From the IMG/VR virus record IMGVR_UViG_3300042892_001878, positions 1 through 30,021 of that record: a stretch of DNA of 30,021 nt. One strand, given 5' to 3'. Shown here one piece after another: positions 1 to 10,571 of this stretch; positions within the stretch are counted from its first letter, which is position 1; each line of letters starts with the position of its first letter. The notes under the pieces were generated by a model. It was not told where the DNA came from. It ran no database searches and saw only the letters and a program-made list of their open reading frames with translations. The position numbers were made by a program, and so were the translations under genes. This DNA comes from a virus.

Positions 1-3000
1 AAGATGCTGCTGGTATAAGTGGATCTATATAGCTGTCCTCGTAAATTCCTTTGAATCTACTAGGTACTCCAGAAGCCAAAGGAGCTCCTACTGCTAACCA
101 AACATTATCAGGACTGATAGCAATGGCGTCTCCAAAACTATTTGCCGTTGTATTTGTAAATTCAGTCTCTGGTTGTAGTATTTCTTTTACAGACAATCCT
201 GTGGCAGTTTCCGAGTACACCATTACAGAGTTGGCAGATGGTATACCTGTGATAACCTGTTTGAGGTTGGCAGCATATACCACAGCTCTTCCTGTATTTC
301 TAGGATCTGTGGCTCCAAAATTGGTGATTGTTTTTTCAGCGTACAATCTTTGTTTTTCAACAACTTCCCAATTGCCCACAGTTTCGTCGGCGTTGTCGAT
401 CCATAATTTTGATCCTTGCTTTAACAGGGCAGCGGTTTGATCTCCAATATCCTGATAAGAATCAAATCTAGATTGCGTCAACAAATATATGTTGTATTGT
501 ATAGAGCTGATGTCTGGGGCGGCTGGCGTAGGTCCAGCGGCTGCTTGAACAGCAAAGGTATAATCAGTCACCGCTACAACTTTGTAAAATCCAGTAAAAT
601 TTTCAATGTCTTTTATGCCTACAATTTCATCCAAGACTAATCCGTGTTTTTGGTTCACGGTTACAGTAACTACGTTCGTGGCAGAATCTTTGACAATGTC
701 TTCAATTGTTAGAGCAGTAGAGAGATTTAATCTCAACACTGTCCAAGATGCATTATCAAAAGTAACCCATATGTGAGAATTTTCAACCAAGGATGAAATA
801 TCCAGTGATAATATGTCGTCTCTTGATCTAACAAATAACTCTATTTGATCTGTTTTAACATATCCGGCATTTCTAGTAATTCCTTGATAGTTGGTCAACG
901 GATTAATGTCAACACTGTAAGGAATCAAGGACCTAGTAAAATTAGTTTGATTTACTCTTAGATATTTGTCCGATAAATTTTTAGAAATTGGGCCGTTAGT
1001 AATAACTATGGCCTGTGGATTTACCAACAGATTATCTTTGACAATTTCAAATTCTATTTCATTGAGTTGGTCTAGGCCCCCTAGTCTACCAACATTAAAA
1101 GCCCATTCTTCATCTAGTACAATACTATCGGCAGTGATTCTACTGAGCTTGTCAAAAACTTTGACCACAGCGTTAGCTGTGCCTTTTTCTCTGATAAAGC
1201 CTTGATACAATTTAAATTGAGTGACATTATCTTCTGCAAGATTCTGTAGGTATTCTCTAGTTTGATATCCTATTAGATGTCTTGCTAGCTCTCGCTGACT
1301 GGCGCCGGCTCCGTCAGCGTCTACGTTATAATAATCTTCAAATTGACTAACTCTAACATCAAAATTGCTGATCAGTCCTTTGGCAGGGGTTGTATCTAAT
1401 TTGGTCCAATTACTGTCATTAAATTGAATAGATCCCTGTTGATTTACTAGACTGGTCCAATTGTAAGATTTGTAATTGACGATGTCGCCTAGTTTATAAT
1501 CAGTAAAGGGTTGCCAGATCTGTATATTAACATTGTCAAATAAGAATCCCGGACTTGTATAATCGCCGTCCCAGTCAACTGTGCGGAATCCACGACTCTT
1601 GATACGTTCTTGACGATAGCCCGTTGGCTTATCATATAACACATCATTAAACACTGTACGATCATCAAAAATTGTTACGTGTTCTTTCAAAACAAAATAA
1701 CATCTAAAAAAGTATATGCCGTCCGAGTCGTTGACAACATCCACCGTTAATTTTTTAAACTCTCTGTTGACATTTATAAATTCCACAGGCAGAATGGTCC
1801 CATCAACTTTTAAAATATTATAATCATAAAAGCTATCGAGCAGATTGTCAGCAACTCCGATGTCAATGTTTAATTCTATTTTTGCAGCAGCAGGACTCAA
1901 CGTGATTAATGAGCTGTCAGCCCATTGGTGTTTTGACCAAAACAATAATTCTTTTATTGAAGTAATCCAATCTTTGGCTGATTCTAGATTGCCATCATAA
2001 CCGGTAAATTCAAATCCCTGTGATTGTAGATATGCATCATAACCTATGATAAAATCTGCGATTTCTTGTAGAGTTGAAAATATTGTTCCGTAGGGTATTT
2101 CTTGTACCGTGGCTGTATTTACAGTTCTTCTTCTAAAAACTTCTACTGCACCTACCAACGGCAATTTTGCTATTCTTTGCCAAAATTGTACATCAAAATC
2201 TATGCCACTGGTGTGAGATTTAATACATCTGTAAAAAATATCGGCTACTCTAATTATTGTTCCATTGCCAAAAATCTTGTTAGATTCCCAGTCGATGAAA
2301 TTTTCACTGACACCACCTACTGATAGCAAAGGATCATTGGTGCTTTTAACAGCTTCAAAATATTTAAAGTAAGGTTCACTGATGTCATAACCAAAAAGTT
2401 TAAAACCACCAGCCAGTTTTTCAATCACTACTGCACTATAACTTGGACTAGAAATTGGTGCGCTAATGTTAAAATTAATATCATAATTTTCTTGAGGAAG
2501 AAAAATATTGCTAGTGCTGGCGCTGGGATTTTTACTATCTAAAATATATTTTTGTTGACTTTGATCTACAAATCCACTTAATCTAGTAGACAAATTAACA
2601 TCTAAATTATCTATTTTCTTTTGCAGCACTGATTCAGTCAGTCCCCTCGATCTTAAATAATCTACAACATAATTTACAAGGCCAGAAGTTTGATTGCCTC
2701 CAGATGTTGGAACAATAATATCCGAATTCTTAAAGAATAAATTTGTATTTTTATTAACTGTTTGACCAATTTTGTTAACTTTGATTCTAGATTTATCAAG
2801 AGTTTCAATGATAAATTCGTAAGGTCTCATTAGACATAGTGCCAGCATAATAACAAATGGATAATCACTGCTACTACGCCAGGCGTATTCCACTGGGGCT
2901 ATGTCACCAAATTTAAATGTGCCTTTATTGTTGTATAAAACAAAATTAGTAGCTGCTCCCGATTCAAATGGGCTTAATAGGTTACCGTCTCCGTCTACAG

Positions 3001-6000
3001 GAATATGATTTAGCAGTGTAGCTCTTTTGTATCTATCATAAATTCCTGCTCGAGATCCTTGGCGGATTATACCAGCAGCTAGATCTTCCCACAGTAGTAA
3101 ATTATTTTTTGTATATGGTGCTGAACCGTATTGGTCTTCCCACCAGCTAGGTTGTTGACTAAATCCCAACATTTCCCAGGGACAACGATGTGGTCTATCA
3201 GTATCATACAACCAAGTATACACTCCTCTCCACCATCCAGGTAAATTTAACTGCCCGGTAGGATCCCCCATATTTGAATAGGTGTAGGTAAAAGAATCTT
3301 CACTATCAAAAAATGTGTTAGTTAGATAGTCTACATTTGTTTCACTAAACCATCTTAGAAATTCAGAACTGATTACGCTGTCTAAATCTTGTTTAGTGTA
3401 TGTAGATGATCCGTAGTATCCTCCAAGAATATTATCTTGACTAAACAAATCTTCTGTATATTCTTGTTTAATGTTATTGTAGATTCGTTTTTCTAATTCT
3501 AATAATACATCATCTCGGAAATCACCGTAGGCTACTGTGATACTGCCATCGTGACCTCGAATAACATTGATAGGAGTTACGTAGGTATCATCTAAAAACA
3601 AAGACGGAATATAGGTTTTATATAAACCTAATTTTGAAGGAGTTGGCGGAATAAAACAGAAACTTGAAGAAACATATTCTTTTATTTGAATAATATCTCC
3701 TTGTGTTAGTGCTTTGGAAATACTAACAAATCCAAACGTATCATTAAATGTATAATCGATACCATGAATCAACTGCACATTGTTAATATAGATATATACT
3801 GCTGTTCTGCTAAGTTGGGTTAAGTTAAATTTTGCGTTTAATGCAAAAGTTATAATTTCTGTGTCTTCTACAACGTATTCTTTGAGATTGTAGGCGCCGC
3901 TGCCCACCATATCAGAATCTGCAAATGCATCTTTTTGCGTTTTAACTTTAGACATAGTGGCCAATATTTCATCAACAAATCCAACAGGATCTAGATTATA
4001 TATGGCGGTTTCAGCAAATTTAATAAAGTTATTTTTAAATTCTGTATAAGATTTTTTTGCGTACTGAATAGATTTAATAACGTTTACGTGTTTGTCGCAC
4101 AGTAACATTATTGCTGTAGGAGTAATTCCTGAATGTTTTAGAAATCTTCTTGAAAGATTTTGATATCCGGTAAGATCTCTTAGATTACTCGAGCCTGGAT
4201 ATGATCCGTTAAATTGATCAAATAAGTCTAGCGCCGTTGAAACATGATCGACTGCCTGTCCTAGAGTAAATGTTTTTACTTCGCTGTTCAGAGGATTTTT
4301 TTCAAGTCCTACTGGAATCTCATAATATCCCAAGTGAGGATCTGCATCTGCAAAAACTTTAATTGTAACAATGTCATTTATTTTAAAACTGGTAGGAAAC
4401 GTAAAAATATTCTGATTTCTAGTGTAGCTTCCAGAATATTTTATTCCGTTAACGTAGATTAAAATTTTAGAAATCTCATCGTCTTGAACGTCTGTCCATT
4501 TGATACCATTGCTAACAATTTGTGTTGAAACTTCAGTAACTGTGGTACTGTAAATTACCGGTTGTAAGTATGTTCGATCAGATTTAAGCCATCCGTTGGC
4601 ATAACTTCCAGTATGTGTAAATTTGTAATAACCTTGTCTAATTGTCTTGTTGAATACTTTTTTGTCAAAATTATAATTAAATGTATCTACATCCCAGTCA
4701 AAATTAAATTCAATATCTCCTACATTGTTGATATTTAGATAACTTAAGCTAAATCCTAATTCGGTATCAACAATACTGTTTCCAACTTTATAGCTTACTA
4801 GTTTAGTTCCTAAGAAACTGCTAACAGGATATGTGTCCATGTCTCCGTAACTGACACCATTATCGTCAAATACATCAAATAACGGACTTTGATTTACTGC
4901 GGTTTTCTTTTGACTGGCTACCCAAGATGTACCGTTAAAGTGATACATTATTCCTTTGTTTAATAGGCCGCGTCTAACAAACACTCCGTCACCGATGGTA
5001 GAAGTTGCGTCGGTAGTTTCTACTAAATTGATTTGTCTACGGTTATTGTGAATTATAAAGTTCACTGTGTAAATTCTATTATTGGCTAATGTGTCGGTAT
5101 CTGCTGTGACCAATAATCTAGCACCATTAAATAATTCTTCACCGTCGACATTGTATCCAATACTGCCTTCTATGGTTGAAAATACGTCGGTGGTAAAAGT
5201 ATCAATAAAATCAACTGGCGTTTTTGCTAGGCTACCGTGATTGAATAACTGCAGATTTGAAGAAAATTCAATAATAGGTCTTTTGGCTCTCGCTGTTTCA
5301 ATCGAATCAAACTCGCTATCGTTAAAACTGTGTGCCTGTTCTAGAACCGATCGGTGAAACCATCTGTTGTATCTACTCCAAGGATTTGAATCTTGGCTGG
5401 CTCTATTAATTGTAATATAGTCTTTGAATTCTGGATATGTGGCCGCATCATCAAAGGGCTCTGTGTCAAATCCGCCATCGTCAAACAACACTTCTAGACT
5501 TGTTGTGCTAAGGGTCGGGGGAGATAAATCTTGAAATCTAATTAATCTAATAGATTCTCCAACACCTTCTATTACCCAAGTGTCTGCGGAATATTTTGTA
5601 GGTGTTACTAGACCAGAAAATCTAACTTTCATACCGTTGGTAAATGTAATACCATTACTGCTGACATATGTGGTTTTACCAATAACTTCGTTAGTGATAT
5701 CAATTTTGGTATTTGATTCAATATCAGCAACAAGGAATCTACCAAATCTATTAATATCTGTGGCGCTTTGATAAAATAATACATCGGGTGCATCTAACGG
5801 TACAGTAAAAGTCAAAGTACCATTAGTTGCTCCTTGCCCGGTAATTCCTGTATTATAGTCTAATGCAGTAGCTTGACTAGCTGCTTCGATATATTCCCAA
5901 TCTTGACTATCTTCGTCTATGGTACTTCCATCAGTTACAGGAATAAAAGTTTTAGCTTTCCATAACTTGTTATTGAATACTGCAAATTGACCTTGCTGAT

Positions 6001-6673
6001 ATGGTAGATAAGGTTTGTAAATTAATGATCCAGTATCATAGGCAGTTTTAATAACAAACCCTTCGCCCGGTGCATTGACCTGAAATTTGTAGGTTTGTCC
6101 TCTATAGAGTGTGAGAGAGGGATTTAACGACAGACCGTCTGGGAAAAATACCCAAGATGATCCTACTCCTAATCTTACTCTATATGTGCTGGTTATAGAC
6201 TGTCGTTGACCAAATACTGTGATAGGTGGAGGACCATCCGGCACCCAATAGTATTCACGAAAATTTACAAACTTGTCCCAATCGATCGGAGGATTCCAAG
6301 AATAGTGATCTTGATCTGTGATTAAATCATCTCTTTCTAGATTGTTGCCAAAAAATTTCAATTGATTTTTAAAATCTATATAATCATAAAAATTTTCTAC
6401 TTTGTCTTTTTCTTTGATTGTAACACCAGGTTCTAATTGATATCTACTTCTAAGAGTTGCATCTGTGTCTAAGTATACGTCCGAACCATTATAAGTTTTA
6501 CCGTATCTACGGCCTACATAACCAACTGTTTTAGATAACGTACCAGGTTGAACCAAGGGATCAACAACTGCAGACATAAATTTTGCATTAGTTTCAGTTT
6601 GAAAGACTTCTGGTAGAAGTTCTACAGTTCTGCGAATTGGTAACTGACTTTGAGGGAAAATATCTTTTGCCAT
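1..6673 (-). CDS. Giant baseplate/virion structural protein in the gp7 position (partial, C-terminus cut off by window)
   Basis: An uninterrupted minus-strand frame runs from ATG at 6673 to the left edge, at least 2224 codons with no stop found when translated. It starts 4 nt after the gp6 stop codon, with no clear Shine-Dalgarno site, so translation is probably coupled to gp6. The N-terminus has the motif LPIRRTVELLPEVFQTET, then VGYVGRRYGKTY and SWNPPIDWDKFVNFREYYW, which I recognise from very large uncharacterised structural proteins of T4-like marine phages that follow gp6, where T4 has wedge protein gp7. Most of the chain looks like beta-rich, Tyr/Asn/Asp-rich repeats. Near residues 2170-2190 a segment reading FGDAIAISPDNVWLAVGAP resembles an FG-GAP beta-propeller repeat. 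T4 gp7 is about 1030 residues, so this is more than twice as long. The structural role is fairly sure; equivalence to gp7 is inferred from position only. Confidence 0.8.
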   Translation of the reverse strand, partial: MAKDIFPQSQLPIRRTVELLPEVFQTETNAKFMSAVVDPLVQPGTLSKTVGYVGRRYGKTYNGSDVYLDTDATLRSRYQLEPGVTIKEKDKVENFYDYIDFKNQLKFFGNNLERDDLITDQDHYSWNPPIDWDKFVNFREYYWVPDGPPPITVFGQRQSITSTYRVRLGVGSSWVFFPDGLSLNPSLTLYRGQTYKFQVNAPGEGFVIKTAYDTGSLIYKPYLPYQQGQFAVFNNKLWKAKTFIPVTDGSTIDEDSQDWEYIEAASQATALDYNTGITGQGATNGTLTFTVPLDAPDVLFYQSATDINRFGRFLVADIESNTKIDITNEVIGKTTYVSSNGITFTNGMKVRFSGLVTPTKYSADTWVIEGVGESIRLIRFQDLSPPTLSTTSLEVLFDDGGFDTEPFDDAATYPEFKDYITINRASQDSNPWSRYNRWFHRSVLEQAHSFNDSEFDSIETARAKRPIIEFSSNLQLFNHGSLAKTPVDFIDTFTTDVFSTIEGSIGYNVDGEELFNGARLLVTADTDTLANNRIYTVNFIIHNNRRQINLVETTDATSTIGDGVFVRRGLLNKGIMYHFNGTSWVASQKKTAVNQSPLFDVFDDNGVSYGDMDTYPVSSFLGTKLVSYKVGNSIVDTELGFSLSYLNINNVGDIEFNFDWDVDTFNYNFDKKVFNKTIRQGYYKFTHTGSYANGWLKSDRTYLQPVIYSTTVTEVSTQIVSNGIKWTDVQDDEISKILIYVNGIKYSGSYTRNQNIFTFPTSFKINDIVTIKVFADADPHLGYYEIPVGLEKNPLNSEVKTFTLGQAVDHVSTALDLFDQFNGSYPGSSNLRDLTGYQNLSRRFLKHSGITPTAIMLLCDKHVNVIKSIQYAKKSYTEFKNNFIKFAETAIYNLDPVGFVDEILATMSKVKTQKDAFADSDMVGSGAYNLKEYVVEDTEIITFALNAKFNLTQLSRTAVYIYINNVQLIHGIDYTFNDTFGFVSISKALTQGDIIQIKEYVSSSFCFIPPTPSKLGLYKTYIPSLFLDDTYVTPINVIRGHDGSITVAYGDFRDDVLLELEKRIYNNIKQEYTEDLFSQDNILGGYYGSSTYTKQDLDSVISSEFLRWFSETNVDYLTNTFFDSEDSFTYTYSNMGDPTGQLNLPGWWRGVYTWLYDTDRPHRCPWEMLGFSQQPSWWEDQYGSAPYTKNNLLLWEDLAAGIIRQGSRAGIYDRYKRATLLNHIPVDGDGNLLSPFESGAATNFVLYNNKGTFKFGDIAPVEYAWRSSSDYPFVIMLALCLMRPYEFIIETLDKSRIKVNKIGQTVNKNTNLFFKNSDIIVPTSGGNQTSGLVNYVVDYLRSRGLTESVLQKKIDNLDVNLSTRLSGFVDQSQQKYILDSKNPSASTSNIFLPQENYDINFNISAPISSPSYSAVVIEKLAGGFKLFGYDISEPYFKYFEAVKSTNDPLLSVGGVSENFIDWESNKIFGNGTIIRVADIFYRCIKSHTSGIDFDVQFWQRIAKLPLVGAVEVFRRRTVNTATVQEIPYGTIFSTLQEIADFIIGYDAYLQSQGFEFTGYDGNLESAKDWITSIKELLFWSKHQWADSSLITLSPAAAKIELNIDIGVADNLLDSFYDYNILKVDGTILPVEFINVNREFKKLTVDVVNDSDGIYFFRCYFVLKEHVTIFDDRTVFNDVLYDKPTGYRQERIKSRGFRTVDWDGDYTSPGFLFDNVNIQIWQPFTDYKLGDIVNYKSYNWTSLVNQQGSIQFNDSNWTKLDTTPAKGLISNFDVRVSQFEDYYNVDADGAGASQRELARHLIGYQTREYLQNLAEDNVTQFKLYQGFIREKGTANAVVKVFDKLSRITADSIVLDEEWAFNVGRLGGLDQLNEIEFEIVKDNLLVNPQAIVITNGPISKNLSDKYLRVNQTNFTRSLIPYSVDINPLTNYQGITRNAGYVKTDQIELFVRSRDDILSLDISSLVENSHIWVTFDNASWTVLRLNLSTALTIEDIVKDSATNVVTVTVNQKHGLVLDEIVGIKDIENFTGFYKVVAVTDYTFAVQAAAGPTPAAPDISSIQYNIYLLTQSRFDSYQDIGDQTAALLKQGSKLWIDNADETVGNWEVVEKQRLYAEKTITNFGATDPRNTGRAVVYAANLKQVITGIPSANSVMVYSETATGLSVKEILQPETEFTNTTANSFGDAIAISPDNVWLAVGAPLASGVPSRFKGIYEDSYIDPLIPAAS

Positions 6674-6677
6674 AATT

Positions 6678-9600
6678 TTATTGTGTTGAGTTTACTATAG
6701 ATGCCACATCTGCACGTATTTCAACCGCAGTAATTGCTGTAACAATTACGATATCATCTACTGTTGCGCCGCTGATAAAAATTTCTTCTGGTTGACTTTG
6801 TATTTCAAATAGACTACCGAATGTTTGGTCTGGTTGTCTAGGTACGATCACAAGATTACTAACATCCGGTGCAACTTCGTTGGTAATGTATGTAATTAAT
6901 TCTCCTAGGTAAAATCTGTCTCCGAAATCCCAATTGTTAATATCAAAGAAACTGTTGATTGCCGAAACTATTCTTACCTTTAGATCATTATCATTGATTG
7001 TTTTGTAGGGATTTTTGACCACTTTAAATTGTGCCTGTAGTTTAGGATCGGCTGTACTACCAAATAGAATTTTGTAATTTACAGGATGATAGATTAATTC
7101 ATCACTGATAGATTTAATTAAATTCAACTGCGTTCCGAATGCTATTCTCAATGCGTCACTAGTTGGAACTTCAGGTTGGCTTATGGCTCCTGCTATATAC
7201 TTTCTAAATTCAGTATCGTAGGTTCTTGTTAAAAGAAAAATATCCATTATATTACTTACACTAGGATCTATTCTTCGATCAATGTTGGCATTATGAATAT
7301 ATTGAAATTTGAGATCGGCTCGACCTATCACTGCTTTGTAATCAGATTCGATTATCAAGGTATTAGTGCCTAGGTCAACACGCTTTATTCTATTTTCATT
7401 ACTGGCATAAAAATAAATTAATTGTCCGTTGACATAATCAGAAATAATAATATTGCTTTCAGTTTGTCTAATTAGAATAGTATCGTTGATGTTATCAACA
7501 TAAGAATACGTTGTGTATCCGGAAGCATCTGTTGTTTTATAAAAAAACAAGTATTTTAGATCTAGATCTTGACCAACTATCTGTTCAAACGAATCAGGGT
7601 TGTCAATAACACCATCGTCGTCGCTGTCGGCAAATGATAGTTTTATTTCATTGGCACTTTGATAACCATCTTCAAATTTGATTACATCACTGACTTCAAA
7701 TGTTTTGTCATTTTTCAAAGCATTTATCAAGCCGTTATCGGAATTTATTCCAAGAATATTAACTTTGTCTTTGACTGTTTTTCCAGTTGTTCTATCAAAA
7801 GTTTTTTGATTTACATCAAAATAAAATCTGTTCTGTTCTAGACTTCTAAAAATATAATCTAGTCCTCTGATTCTCACATTATAACTGTCTGGCTGTCTTA
7901 CAAACGCTACTATCCAAGACGTGTCTAGATTACTGTTAGTAGTATCTCCGGCACGACCTAGACTAAAATCATTTAATAGATCAATATTTGCAGAGGTAAT
8001 AATTTTCCAAGAACTTTCTATAGACTCATATCTTAGACCAAAATTCACATTCAAGCTAATGAGATTGGTCATTTCATTTTCTAGAGCAGTTGGCAAGTTG
8101 TTGACGAATCTAGGAACTATCCGTGTCGCAATTGCTCCTGTAGGTACAACATCATTGAACACAATAGGACCAAGTCCGTTGGCCAATGCTCCGCGGCCAG
8201 CGTTAGTTCCGTCTCCTGTAATTTTAACAACTTTAACCCAAATTCTATCTGTCTGTTCTACATCTGCGGCACTGACGTTGACGATCGCACCCTTTTTAAA
8301 GGCCTTACCGGCAGGAGGTTGAAATTTAATCAGTGCTCCTGCAAACACATATTTCAAAGAGTTAGTGGTATATGTTCCAACTTTGAATAATGACTGATCT
8401 ATGTTGTTGATAAAATAGCCCGTGGATGAATTTACATCGTTGGTAGTTTGCGTCCAAAGTGTGTTTGAATCTGTGAATTGTATTTTTGTAAAATTTGTTA
8501 GATAAAAATTATACACATCTGTGTTGGTCAACAGGGGTTCTATGTTGTTTCTGATGTAATTTATAATATCAATTCTGTTGGTATACTTGAAAGACTCTGT
8601 TCTTTCTGTTTGTTCTTTGTATATCACTCCATCGTCTGCAAAAACATTTACACTTGAGTATTTTCCGCTGGCATCAATTACGTCAAAATTTCTACTGATG
8701 CCGCTGCTGGTTCGATTGATAGCTTTGACTTTTAAAATATCTTGACTGCTGGACAATGGGGCTAGATTATAATCTTCCCCAGTGATCATGCGATTTTGTG
8801 TGTAATAAATTGCAGGAGCACGGGCTTTGATACTGTCAATGTCTTCAGAGGCTGTTGCAGTGCTAATGGTATATTTCAAACTACAACTGATCAATAAGTC
8901 GTGTCTTACACCTGCTTTGTTTATATAAGGCACAGAAATATTGATTGCTCGCATTTCAGCAGGACTAACTGTGTAGCTGAGACCGTTACTGACTCTATAG
9001 TATGCTTTGAAAGCTCCTTGGGGCAAGTTGCCATAAGTGCCGTCTGCAAATACCAAATCAATTTTATCATCTTCTTTGGTAATCACACTATAGATATTTC
9101 TTATATTTGAATTGATACTGTTGTAGGCAATATTGCTGCCTGTGATACTGCTAACCTTGGTCCACGCAGATCCTTGTGTGCCATCTGAATTTGTGGCAAA
9201 CAACCAAACATCTGAATCATTGATTCCGGTAACATCAACAGAAATAACTTCGTTTGTGGTAGGAACATCAACACTAAAATCAGTTAATTCTAGACTGCCT
9301 TGTTTCAACAGCATAAAGAAACCAGTGTTAGCACTGGCACTGCCTTTGCCGTCTTGTCTATAAATAAATCCTAATTGACTGCCGGGAATAGGCGGTTCTT
9401 CATAGTAATCTTCTGCGCCGATAAAACTGGTACTTACCAATTCAAACGGCATCTTTCTACTGGCCACTATTTTTTCAAAGTTGAAAATTGGTACATCTGT
9501 AAAATTAGATCTAAATCTATACTGTTGTGAATCAATGCCTTGAATTGTGTCAGTCCCCTGACTGCGGCCAAATTCAGTGTTGTCTGCCATTGCAGAATTT

Positions 9601-10079
9601 ATAACTAAAATAAATTGCTCTAACCAATTTGAATTGGTAGGATCATTCCAAATAATTGTTTGGCTGGCAAGATTCTTGTTGTTGCTGTCTAGTACCCCTT
9701 CTGTGGTAGACACTGTGTCAAATTTAATTAAGCCTTGTGCAGGAATATTTCTTCTGCTGTTGTAGGAAATCAATCGGGCTAATCGAAGTACAGACTCTTT
9801 GGTTTCTGCTAGTTCTAAAAAATTCTCTCTACTGGCTAGGTCAGTACGGAAAGCTAGACTCTGTCCTAGAAACGCAACTGCATCTATCAGTGCTAGATAT
9901 TCTGAACTTTCAATATAATCGTTAAAATCTTCTGGATAATTTTCACGAAGATAGGTGATAATAACCCTACGCAGATTTTCAAAATCATAGCTTTTAAAGT
10001 CAGCATTTTTAAAGGTCTGATAAATTCTTTTCCAGTCCTGGTTTAAAATTAAATTGTTCTGTCTAGACGTAGTTGTCAT
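6678..10079 (-). CDS. 6: Baseplate wedge protein gp6 (J-like family), enlarged
   Basis: 1133 residues, against about 660 for T4 gp6. The N-terminal 130 residues (motifs DWKRIYQTFKNADFKSYDF, FLGQSLAFRTDLASRENFL, ARLISYN) match the start of gp6 proteins of marine T4-like phages; gp6 belongs to the baseplate J-like group that builds the dimeric ring of the wedge. The C-terminal 200 residues (LTRTYDTEFRKYIAGAISQPE, then a gpJ-like fold ending in a short Ile/Val-rich tail) also fit. The middle (roughly 450-850) is an expanded Asn/Asp-rich region with DSDDDGVIDNPDSF, a calcium-loop-like Asp cluster. It lies directly downstream of gp25, as in T4-like baseplate operons, and has its own late-promoter-like element 19 nt upstream. 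The sequence AGGGAA before the ATG serves as ribosome binding site. Confidence 0.85.
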   Translation of the reverse strand: MTTTSRQNNLILNQDWKRIYQTFKNADFKSYDFENLRRVIITYLRENYPEDFNDYIESSEYLALIDAVAFLGQSLAFRTDLASRENFLELAETKESVLRLARLISYNSRRNIPAQGLIKFDTVSTTEGVLDSNNKNLASQTIIWNDPTNSNWLEQFILVINSAMADNTEFGRSQGTDTIQGIDSQQYRFRSNFTDVPIFNFEKIVASRKMPFELVSTSFIGAEDYYEEPPIPGSQLGFIYRQDGKGSASANTGFFMLLKQGSLELTDFSVDVPTTNEVISVDVTGINDSDVWLFATNSDGTQGSAWTKVSSITGSNIAYNSINSNIRNIYSVITKEDDKIDLVFADGTYGNLPQGAFKAYYRVSNGLSYTVSPAEMRAINISVPYINKAGVRHDLLISCSLKYTISTATASEDIDSIKARAPAIYYTQNRMITGEDYNLAPLSSSQDILKVKAINRTSSGISRNFDVIDASGKYSSVNVFADDGVIYKEQTERTESFKYTNRIDIINYIRNNIEPLLTNTDVYNFYLTNFTKIQFTDSNTLWTQTTNDVNSSTGYFINNIDQSLFKVGTYTTNSLKYVFAGALIKFQPPAGKAFKKGAIVNVSAADVEQTDRIWVKVVKITGDGTNAGRGALANGLGPIVFNDVVPTGAIATRIVPRFVNNLPTALENEMTNLISLNVNFGLRYESIESSWKIITSANIDLLNDFSLGRAGDTTNSNLDTSWIVAFVRQPDSYNVRIRGLDYIFRSLEQNRFYFDVNQKTFDRTTGKTVKDKVNILGINSDNGLINALKNDKTFEVSDVIKFEDGYQSANEIKLSFADSDDDGVIDNPDSFEQIVGQDLDLKYLFFYKTTDASGYTTYSYVDNINDTILIRQTESNIIISDYVNGQLIYFYASNENRIKRVDLGTNTLIIESDYKAVIGRADLKFQYIHNANIDRRIDPSVSNIMDIFLLTRTYDTEFRKYIAGAISQPEVPTSDALRIAFGTQLNLIKSISDELIYHPVNYKILFGSTADPKLQAQFKVVKNPYKTINDNDLKVRIVSAINSFFDINNWDFGDRFYLGELITYITNEVAPDVSNLVIVPRQPDQTFGSLFEIQSQPEEIFISGATVDDIVIVTAITAVEIRADVASIVNSTQ

Positions 10080-10097
10080 TTTCGTTCCCTATACTGA

Positions 10098-10105
10098 TAT
10101 TTATT
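10098..10105 (-). promoter_or_regulatory. Late-promoter-like AATAAATA upstream of gp6
   Basis: In the 46-nt gap between gp25 and gp6 the minus strand reads ACAATAAATATC. One base differs from the T4 late consensus TATAAATA that is read by gp55. With the usual spacing transcription would start near 10091, leaving a leader of about 12 nt that contains the AGGGAA ribosome binding site. It could boost gp6 and the giant gene within the operon. AT-rich DNA makes chance matches common, so the placement is the main support. Confidence 0.4.
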
Positions 10106-10125
10106 GTAAAAATAAAATGCGTATT

Positions 10126-10560
10126 TTATGTTATTGTGTTATCTCTATCAAAGTCTAAACGCAGTGTATCGGTGATATCAAATGGTAGTATCACTATTTC
10201 TGCTTCTATGCGTATGCCTTGTTGTGTGCTATCTATAGACACTGAGTTTACTTTTACACGTTTATCAAAATTAATAATTTCTTCAACATCTTTAGCAATT
10301 GCTGCTTTTATTTCTGGGGTAAAATTCTCAAATAGCGTATCCCAGATAATAGTTCCAAATTTAGGATTTTCTAATTTTTCACCCTTTCTAATATAGAAAT
10401 GGTTGATGAGATCTTGTTTGATCAATTCTGCATCGTACAACTTGTAGTTTCTTTTAAATTCCTTAGAACTAAATCCCCTGTATCGAAAATTGCCTGAATT
10501 TGCATTTCCTAGACTGGCTTTGTTTTTTGCAATAACTGTGTTGGTATATATTTTTGCCAT
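10126..10560 (-). CDS. 25: Baseplate wedge protein gp25 (GPW/gp25 family)
   Basis: 144 residues, close to the 132 of T4 gp25. It has the family pattern: a central KGEKLENPKFGTIIWDTLFE stretch (residues about 60-80), followed by a helix and a strand segment VKVNSVSIDS. Gp25 proteins start sheath assembly and join the wedge at the top of the baseplate; the fold is lysozyme-like but not enzymatic. The ATG at 10560 is preceded by TAAGGAAA, an AAGGA ribosome binding site that overlaps the gp5 stop codon, 11 nt upstream. It sits between gp5 and gp6. Confidence 0.85.
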   Translation of the reverse strand: MAKIYTNTVIAKNKASLGNANSGNFRYRGFSSKEFKRNYKLYDAELIKQDLINHFYIRKGEKLENPKFGTIIWDTLFENFTPEIKAAIAKDVEEIINFDKRVKVNSVSIDSTQQGIRIEAEIVILPFDITDTLRLDFDRDNTIT

Positions 10561-10571
10561 AATTTATTTCC

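Noticed and set aside
51-5771. Short plus-strand frames (e.g. 51-440, 966-1205, 5580-5771)
   Set aside because: They lie opposite the continuous giant minus-strand gene, have no ribosome binding sites and no protein-like pattern.
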